Source of the DNA: CAZTZL01 sp964617625
GTDB lineage: Bacteria > Zhuqueibacterota > QNDG01 > DSAB01
Reading direction: 5' to 3'
DNA: 10,742 nucleotides
NCBI GenBank assembly: GCA_964617625.1
Contig: CAZTZL010000095.1
Span: 1 to 10,742 of the forward strand
Numbering within the stretch: the stretch's first letter is position 1; every line of letters starts with the position of its first letter. This document shows, piece by piece, positions 6,462-10,742 of this stretch. The notes under the pieces are model-generated. The model did no database searches. It worked only from the letters and a program-made list of their open reading frames with translations, and was not told the DNA's origin. The position numbers and the translations under genes were made by a program.

Positions 6462-8414
6462 TTATTTGAGCAACAAAAGTTTCTTGGTATCATGGTACGT
6501 TCCAGCTGTAATCTTATAGTAATACACACCACTCGGCAGATTGGAAGCATTGAACATCACAGAATGATTCCCTGCATTCTGATGTTCATCGACCACTGTT
6601 TCGATTTCCTTTCCAAGAACATCATATACTTTTAAAGTCACAAAAGCATTTACTGGTAATTGATAGCTGATGAGTGTGGATGGATTAAAGGGATTTGGGT
6701 GGTTTTGATATAAATGATATGAAAGAATCATTTCTGGGTTTGTTTTACCAATGCCCGATATATAATTGTTTCCACCTTCTATCAAAATCATTTGAACCGA
6801 TCTGGCAGGTGAAGTAAATTTAATTTCATTTTCTATAGGATACGCATACGCGGGAATATCAAATAATTCCTCATAAGGACCCCATTGGTATGCTGAGCTT
6901 GGGCCTTCCCCATTGATATAAACATTCGACGAAAAATCACCATTATCTGTTCCTCCGGTAAATGAGTATATATAGTATTTTGTACCGGTACCAATTGAGT
7001 CTGTATTTACGCTGATGACTCGTTGTATAGTCCCTTTGTTCACAACGACCATCGCGATTTCACCGGATGAATATCTTGAAGCATAACAGAGTATATCGGC
7101 ATCCGATGAAGCGGCAGAAATAGCATGATCGCCGTAAAATTTTTGCAGGTAAGTGAGATAATAAAAGTCCGCGTGGGGATGATTTAAATAGTCGGCATCC
7201 GAACCGCCGTAAAACATTCCGGTTTCGCCTGTAACTAGCAGCCATCTTGCGGCCATTCCGTAATTGTTTTTAATCAATTCACAAATAAGAATAACAGCCT
7301 GCATGCCATTGATATAAGATATTTGCTGAGTGACGGATGCGCCCAGGCCGATATTATACTCTGTCAAAGCAACTGGTTTTACATATCCTTCTTTATCAAG
7401 AATGTCCTGCTTTACAAAATCTATGTTCTTTTTAGGTTCTGATACAGCAATATTCAAGAGAGAGTTTACTGTATATGTAGTACCGAAATAGTTGTGAATC
7501 ACATAAAAGTCCGCAGCATTACCTGCTTCTCTAAAGAATCCTTCGTTCCAATCTTTATCAACAAAATACCACATATATCCTGGACGAGGTTCATTCTGCA
7601 AAACCTGTCCCCCTATATAAATTTCAACTCCAATTTCCTCGGCGGCGGCTTTCATTGAATCAACAAAAACCTTGAAATGCTTCCCGTACAGCTCCCCTGA
7701 AATAATTTGGGGTTGCCCATCTTTATTCAACGTTGTATCAATCATCCATCCATAATTCCACGGGCCGCCATTTTCATTCCCAATTTCCCAGAACCTGGTC
7801 CGTCCGTCATCATAACGCACCCAGTCAGCGGCAAGGTGCGCTGCTTGAGCGACCGGATCCTCGCTCAATCCATAACGCGCATAACCGTAATTAATTGTGA
7901 TTAATCCTTCTTTAACATCCGTATTCTCGCGAAGTTCATAATACTGATCGCGTGTCGTTTGCCATCCTCCGACTCCTGTTTGCCCCCAAAATTTGATCTT
8001 TGTTGCAGTTTTGGTGGTACTGTTATAGGTTTGCCCGTCATAAATCGAATCCGGGACATCGGCCGGAACGCCATTCCAGAAATAACCATTCGCCCAGTTT
8101 CCACCTGGAAAACGAATGAAGGTCGGGGCAAGAAATTCAATGCCTTCTATCAATTTAGGATTATCGTGGGCGCCAGCCCAGGCTGCAATGGCGTTGCCAA
8201 ATACATATTTGGAAATTTTTCCGAGAGTGTCGCTTTCGATTGTTAGAATAACAGACGGCGGGTCGATAGGTTTGACTGCATTCACTGCATCGGGAATCTC
8301 TGCAGTCTTTAATTTGAAATCATCAAGGAAACAATTCTCACTGCTCTCTCCATAAAGGTTAAAGTTAAATAAGAATGTCACAACTCCCAGAATGATATAA
8401 TTTATTCTGTTCAC
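6462..8414 (-). CDS. T9SS-secreted clan GH-A glycoside hydrolase, GH51-like (tandem copy 2)
   Basis: This 650-residue protein starts with a signal peptide (residues 1-22, ending NLYG). The catalytic (beta/alpha)8 region has IRFPGGNWANGYFW (100-113), FWEIGNENGGPW with the putative acid/base Glu214, DFYVIHNYF (302-310), and VALTEYNIG with the putative nucleophile Glu352. These motifs line up in order with the RWPGGN, LGNE, SIHAYW and DEW motifs of the GH51 neighbour, so a furanosidase or other exo/endo-hemicellulase is likely; the exact GH family is uncertain. A beta-sandwich follows (about 435-547, AMVVVNKG and SPARSVQMILIE). The C-terminus (565-650) is a T9SS type A sorting domain (YQNHPNPFNPST, KKLLLLK), so it is exported across the outer membrane. 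The start is GTG, chosen because it aligns with the paralogue's ATG, has AAGGA seven bases upstream, and two in-frame TAA codons lie just before it. Confidence 0.82.
   Translation of the reverse strand: MNRINYIILGVVTFLFNFNLYGESSENCFLDDFKLKTAEIPDAVNAVKPIDPPSVILTIESDTLGKISKYVFGNAIAAWAGAHDNPKLIEGIEFLAPTFIRFPGGNWANGYFWNGVPADVPDSIYDGQTYNSTTKTATKIKFWGQTGVGGWQTTRDQYYELRENTDVKEGLITINYGYARYGLSEDPVAQAAHLAADWVRYDDGRTRFWEIGNENGGPWNYGWMIDTTLNKDGQPQIISGELYGKHFKVFVDSMKAAAEEIGVEIYIGGQVLQNEPRPGYMWYFVDKDWNEGFFREAGNAADFYVIHNYFGTTYTVNSLLNIAVSEPKKNIDFVKQDILDKEGYVKPVALTEYNIGLGASVTQQISYINGMQAVILICELIKNNYGMAARWLLVTGETGMFYGGSDADYLNHPHADFYYLTYLQKFYGDHAISAASSDADILCYASRYSSGEIAMVVVNKGTIQRVISVNTDSIGTGTKYYIYSFTGGTDNGDFSSNVYINGEGPSSAYQWGPYEELFDIPAYAYPIENEIKFTSPARSVQMILIEGGNNYISGIGKTNPEMILSYHLYQNHPNPFNPSTLISYQLPVNAFVTLKVYDVLGKEIETVVDEHQNAGNHSVMFNASNLPSGVYYYKITAGTYHDTKKLLLLK
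8173..8231. repeat. 59-bp exact repeat, copy in second tandem hydrolase
   Basis: These 59 bases are identical, including third codon positions, to 10226-10284. They encode, on the minus strand, the start of the hydrolase domain (DTLGKISKYVFGNAIAAWAG). The rest of the two genes differs at many synonymous sites, so this block is more conserved than the gene average. Possible reasons are a gene-conversion patch or constraint at the nucleotide level. Confidence 0.85.
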
Positions 8415-8421
8415 GATAGTA

Positions 8422-8426
8422 TCCTT
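8422..8426 (-). promoter_or_regulatory. Ribosome binding site deciding a GTG start
   Basis: The minus strand reads AAGGA seven bases before GTG at 8414-8412. The paralogue has AGGA at the matching distance from its ATG. No in-frame ATG precedes this GTG before two stop codons, and the next in-frame Met is far inside the catalytic domain, so GTG is the only sensible start. Confidence 0.7.
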
Positions 8427-8527
8427 TCTTTATTAAAATATTCATACAATAACTTTTATCCTGTTTCAACAATGCCCACTGGAAAACACTTAATTCTTTT
8501 TTCAAGGAAATCTTCAGGGGATACTAA

Positions 8528-8543
8528 GGTCTAAAAAAAGACC
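8528..8543 (-). other. Short hairpin immediately after the first tandem hydrolase
   Basis: On the minus strand GGTCT, six T's and AGACC form a 5-bp stem with a T-rich loop, directly after the stop codon at 8545. It is followed by TTAGTATCCCC and not by a T-run, so it is not a typical intrinsic terminator. It might protect a processed 3' end or attenuate weakly. The rest of the gap of about 130 bp (8415-8544) holds only the next gene's ribosome site. Confidence 0.3.
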
Positions 8544-8544
8544 G

Positions 8545-10467
8545 TTATTTGAGTAATAGAAGTTTCCTGGTATCATGGTATGTTCCAGCTTCAATTTGAT
8601 AAGAATACACTCCACTCGGTAACTTTGAAGCATTGAATTGCACAGGATGAGTTCCTGCATTCTGGTATTCATTAACCAGTGTTTCGACTTCCCTTCCGAG
8701 AACATCGAATACCCTCAAAACCACAAAGGCACCTGCCGGCAAGTGATAGATGATGATCGTGGAGGAATTAAATGGATTGGGGTAATTTTGATATAAATGA
8801 TAGGAATGGTTCATATCAGAGCCCGCTTCACCTTCTATCATAATCATTTGGACCGATCTTGCCGGCGAAGTCAATTTAATTTCATTTTCTACAGGATACG
8901 CATCTGCAGGAATATCGGATAATTCTTCAAAAGGTCCCCAATGGGTTGTACTTGGACCGTGTCCATTGATAAAAACATTTTGGGAAAACTCACCATTATC
9001 CGGTCCACCTGTAAATGAGTAAATATAATATTTTTGACCCACTCCAAGCGTTGTGGCATCCAGACTGATTACCTTTTTTACAGCCCCTTTGTTCACAACA
9101 ACCACTCCGGTTTCACCGGATGCATATCTTGAAGCATAACAGAGTATATTGGCATCAGATGAAGTGGCAGAAATGGCGTGATCCCCATAAAATTTCTGTA
9201 GATAATGTAAATAATAAAAATCCGGTCGAGGGTGAAACAGATAATTTACGTTCGAACCACCGTAAAACATGCCGTCTTCGCCTGAAAGGAGCAGCCATCG
9301 CGCTCCTAAACCATAGTTATTTTTAATAAATTCACAAATCAGAATAACGGCCTGCATGCCGTTTACATAAGACGCCGCTCTTTGAAGGGTACCGCTACCC
9401 ATATTATATTCTGTTATCGCAACCGGTTTTGGATCCCCGTTTTTATTTATAATTTCCTGTCTGATAAAATCCATGTTCTTTTTAGGTTCAGTCACCGCGA
9501 AATCTAAGATTTCATTTACTTTTGTTGAAGAACTGAAATAGTTGTGTATCACATAAAAGTCTGCAGAATTACCTGCTTCTCTAAAAAATCCCTTGTTCCA
9601 CTCTTTATCAACAAAATACCACATATACCCAGGACGAGGATCATTCTGCAAAATCTGCCCGCCTATATAAATGGTAGCTCCAATTTCATCGGCGGCTTTT
9701 CGCATAGAATCAGCAAATACTTTAAAGTGTTTTCCGTACAGTTCACCCGTAATAATTTGGGGTTGCCCGTCTTTGTTCAAAGTCGTATCTATCATCCACC
9801 CATATTCCCACGGGCCGCCATTTTCATTGCCGATTTCCCAGAACGTTGTCGTTCCTTTGTCAAAACGCACCCAGTCAGCGGCAAGATGGGCTGCTTGAGC
9901 GACCGGATCGTTGCTCGTTCCATAACGCGCATATCCGTAATTAATTGTTATTAACCCTTCAGCAACATGTGTCCGCCTGCGGAGCGCATAATACTGGTCG
10001 GTTGAAGTCACCCAACCCTCTGTTCCGCAGTGCCCTTCAAATTTGATTTTTTCAGCAGTTTTCGTATCAGGGTCATATGTGGTGCCGTCATAAATTAAAT
10101 TTGGAACATCGGATGGTATTTTTTTATTCCAAAAATACCCATTTGACCAGCTTCCGCCAGGAAATCGAATGAGAGTCGGCGCAAGAAGTTTAATACCTTC
10201 TACTAACACAGGATTATCATGGGCCCCAGCCCAGGCTGCAATGGCGTTGCCAAATACATATTTGGAAATTTTTCCGAGAGTGTCATCCTTTATTGTCACT
10301 ATAACTGAAGCGGGTTCAATCGGTTTGTCCGCATTTACTGACTTGGGTATCTTTGCTATCTTTAATTCAAAATCATCAAGGTAACAATTCTCACTGCTCT
10401 GTCCATAAAGATTAAAGTTAATTAAGAATGTCACTACTCCCAGAAGGATATGACTTGCTCTGTCCAT
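8545..10467 (-). CDS. T9SS-secreted clan GH-A glycoside hydrolase, GH51-like (tandem copy 1)
   Basis: This 640-residue paralogue of the next gene downstream has the same order of parts. A signal peptide (1-22, NLYG) is followed by a short ENCYLDDFELK segment, and then the barrel with IRFPGGSWSNGYFW (100-113). FWEIGNENGGPW carries the putative acid/base Glu215, DFYVIHNYF follows (303-311), and VAITEYNMG carries the putative nucleophile Glu353. A beta-sandwich ends at SPARSVQMIMIE, and the T9SS type A tail (about 555-640) has YQNYPNPFNSST and RKLLLLK. By eye it is about 70-75% identical to its twin. Residues 171-310 are the most alike, while the segment before the nucleophile (about 311-365) is clearly different, as are parts of 115-170. 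It should act extracellularly on a hemicellulose, but the substrate cannot be read from the sequence. ATG at 10467 has AGGA seven bases upstream. The upstream GH39 gene ends 61 nt before it. Confidence 0.83.
   Translation of the reverse strand: MDRASHILLGVVTFLINFNLYGQSSENCYLDDFELKIAKIPKSVNADKPIEPASVIVTIKDDTLGKISKYVFGNAIAAWAGAHDNPVLVEGIKLLAPTLIRFPGGSWSNGYFWNKKIPSDVPNLIYDGTTYDPDTKTAEKIKFEGHCGTEGWVTSTDQYYALRRRTHVAEGLITINYGYARYGTSNDPVAQAAHLAADWVRFDKGTTTFWEIGNENGGPWEYGWMIDTTLNKDGQPQIITGELYGKHFKVFADSMRKAADEIGATIYIGGQILQNDPRPGYMWYFVDKEWNKGFFREAGNSADFYVIHNYFSSSTKVNEILDFAVTEPKKNMDFIRQEIINKNGDPKPVAITEYNMGSGTLQRAASYVNGMQAVILICEFIKNNYGLGARWLLLSGEDGMFYGGSNVNYLFHPRPDFYYLHYLQKFYGDHAISATSSDANILCYASRYASGETGVVVVNKGAVKKVISLDATTLGVGQKYYIYSFTGGPDNGEFSQNVFINGHGPSTTHWGPFEELSDIPADAYPVENEIKLTSPARSVQMIMIEGEAGSDMNHSYHLYQNYPNPFNSSTIIIYHLPAGAFVVLRVFDVLGREVETLVNEYQNAGTHPVQFNASKLPSGVYSYQIEAGTYHDTRKLLLLK
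10226..10284. repeat. 59-bp exact repeat, copy in first tandem hydrolase
   Basis: This is the partner of 8173-8231, with no mismatch over 59 bases. Both copies occupy the same codons of the two paralogous hydrolase genes, just after the linker that follows the signal peptide. It is a candidate recombination point between the tandem genes, which would leave one fused copy. Confidence 0.85.
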
Positions 10468-10528
10468 AAAATTATCCTGTCGTTGCTGAGTTTGTCATTG
10501 CCAAACTTGCGAATAAGGTGATCATTAT

Positions 10529-10742
10529 CTACTGCTTCGTCATTGTGATCAGGAATACGTCGTTTTCACGAATCCCCAGTTCTTTTTGAAAAGTCGTTCC
10601 TTTTTTTATTTTAATTCTTTCACTGGAAAGTGCAGCACCATCATTGAGTTGTTTAATTTTCTGAACCTGCTCTTTTGTGAGTTGACCGGGTCTGCCCATT
10701 TCAAAATATGTCGTGTAGGCATCGTTGACGCGGTATCCTGTT
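10529..10742 (-). CDS. C-terminal end of a GH39 beta-xylosidase-type enzyme (partial)
   Basis: An open frame enters from the right edge and ends with TAG at 10531-10529, giving the last 70 residues of a longer protein. It begins TGYRVNDAYTTYFEMGRPGQ and continues LTKEQVQKIKQLNDG. The tail reads FQKELGIRENDVFLITMTKQ. The 'RVNDAYT.Y..MG.P.QLT..QV..IK' pattern followed by a short terminal beta-strand is the usual C-terminal beta-sandwich end of GH39 beta-xylosidases, which remove xylose from the non-reducing ends of xylo-oligosaccharides. The catalytic barrel and any signal peptide lie outside the window, so catalytic residues and localisation cannot be checked. It does not end in a T9SS tail. 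It is 61 nt upstream of the first T9SS hydrolase on the same strand, so it probably heads or continues the same operon. Confidence 0.8.
   Translation of the reverse strand, partial: TGYRVNDAYTTYFEMGRPGQLTKEQVQKIKQLNDGAALSSERIKIKKGTTFQKELGIRENDVFLITMTKQ

Noticed and set aside
8528..8543. Hairpin after the first tandem hydrolase as a Rho-independent terminator
   Set aside because: The stem is only 5 bp and the T-run is in the loop rather than after the stem. I listed it only as a structure.
9544..9954. 136-codon plus-strand frame opposite the first tandem hydrolase
   Set aside because: A similar antisense frame (7707-7904) occurs opposite the paralogue and gives a related peptide simply because the coding strands are homologous. 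Conservation is explained by the sense protein.

Overview
The window is a minus-strand block of plant cell-wall polysaccharide (hemicellulose) degradation genes. I see no gene supported on the plus strand. The sequence is moderately AT-rich, most genes start with a Sec signal peptide, and two products end in a type IX secretion (T9SS) type A sorting domain of the 'YQN.PNPFNPST ... LPSGVYYYKI.AGT....KKLLLLK' kind. That tail style points to the Bacteroidota/FCB superphylum, most like Ignavibacteria, Calditrichota or KSB1-type lineages rather than classical gut Bacteroides. This placement is an inference from the tail style only.

In transcription order (right to left) the layout is: the C-terminal end of a GH39-type beta-xylosidase running off the right edge (10529-10742); two tandem paralogous clan GH-A glycoside hydrolases with T9SS tails (8545-10467 and 6462-8414, about 70-75% identical by eye); a 47-codon signal-peptide-like small ORF (6289-6432); a GH31 alpha-xylosidase-type enzyme with a short PA14-like insert (3625-6279); a GH51 alpha-L-arabinofuranosidase (1956-3491); a 5' stub of an alpha/beta-hydrolase esterase gene (1717-1896); a DUF1593/Sde182-type nucleoside hydrolase-like secreted protein (118-1554); and the first codons of another gene at the left edge (1-29). 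Gaps are mostly 10-160 nt and I found no convincing terminator, so one or a few polycistronic transcripts are likely.

The enzymes fit together as a xylan/arabinoxylan or xyloglucan side-chain and oligosaccharide dismantling set. The two T9SS-tagged hydrolases would act outside the cell or on its surface. The GH31, GH51 and Sde182-like proteins have only Sec signals and would act in the periplasm. No SusC/SusD pair, transporter, regulator, tRNA, insertion sequence or CRISPR array is visible.

The most notable points are the tandem hydrolases, whose conservation is uneven and whose GH family I cannot pin down; the two short signal-peptide-bearing ORFs wedged between full enzymes, one of them a recognisable truncated esterase start; and the presence of a DUF1593 protein in a hemicellulase operon.
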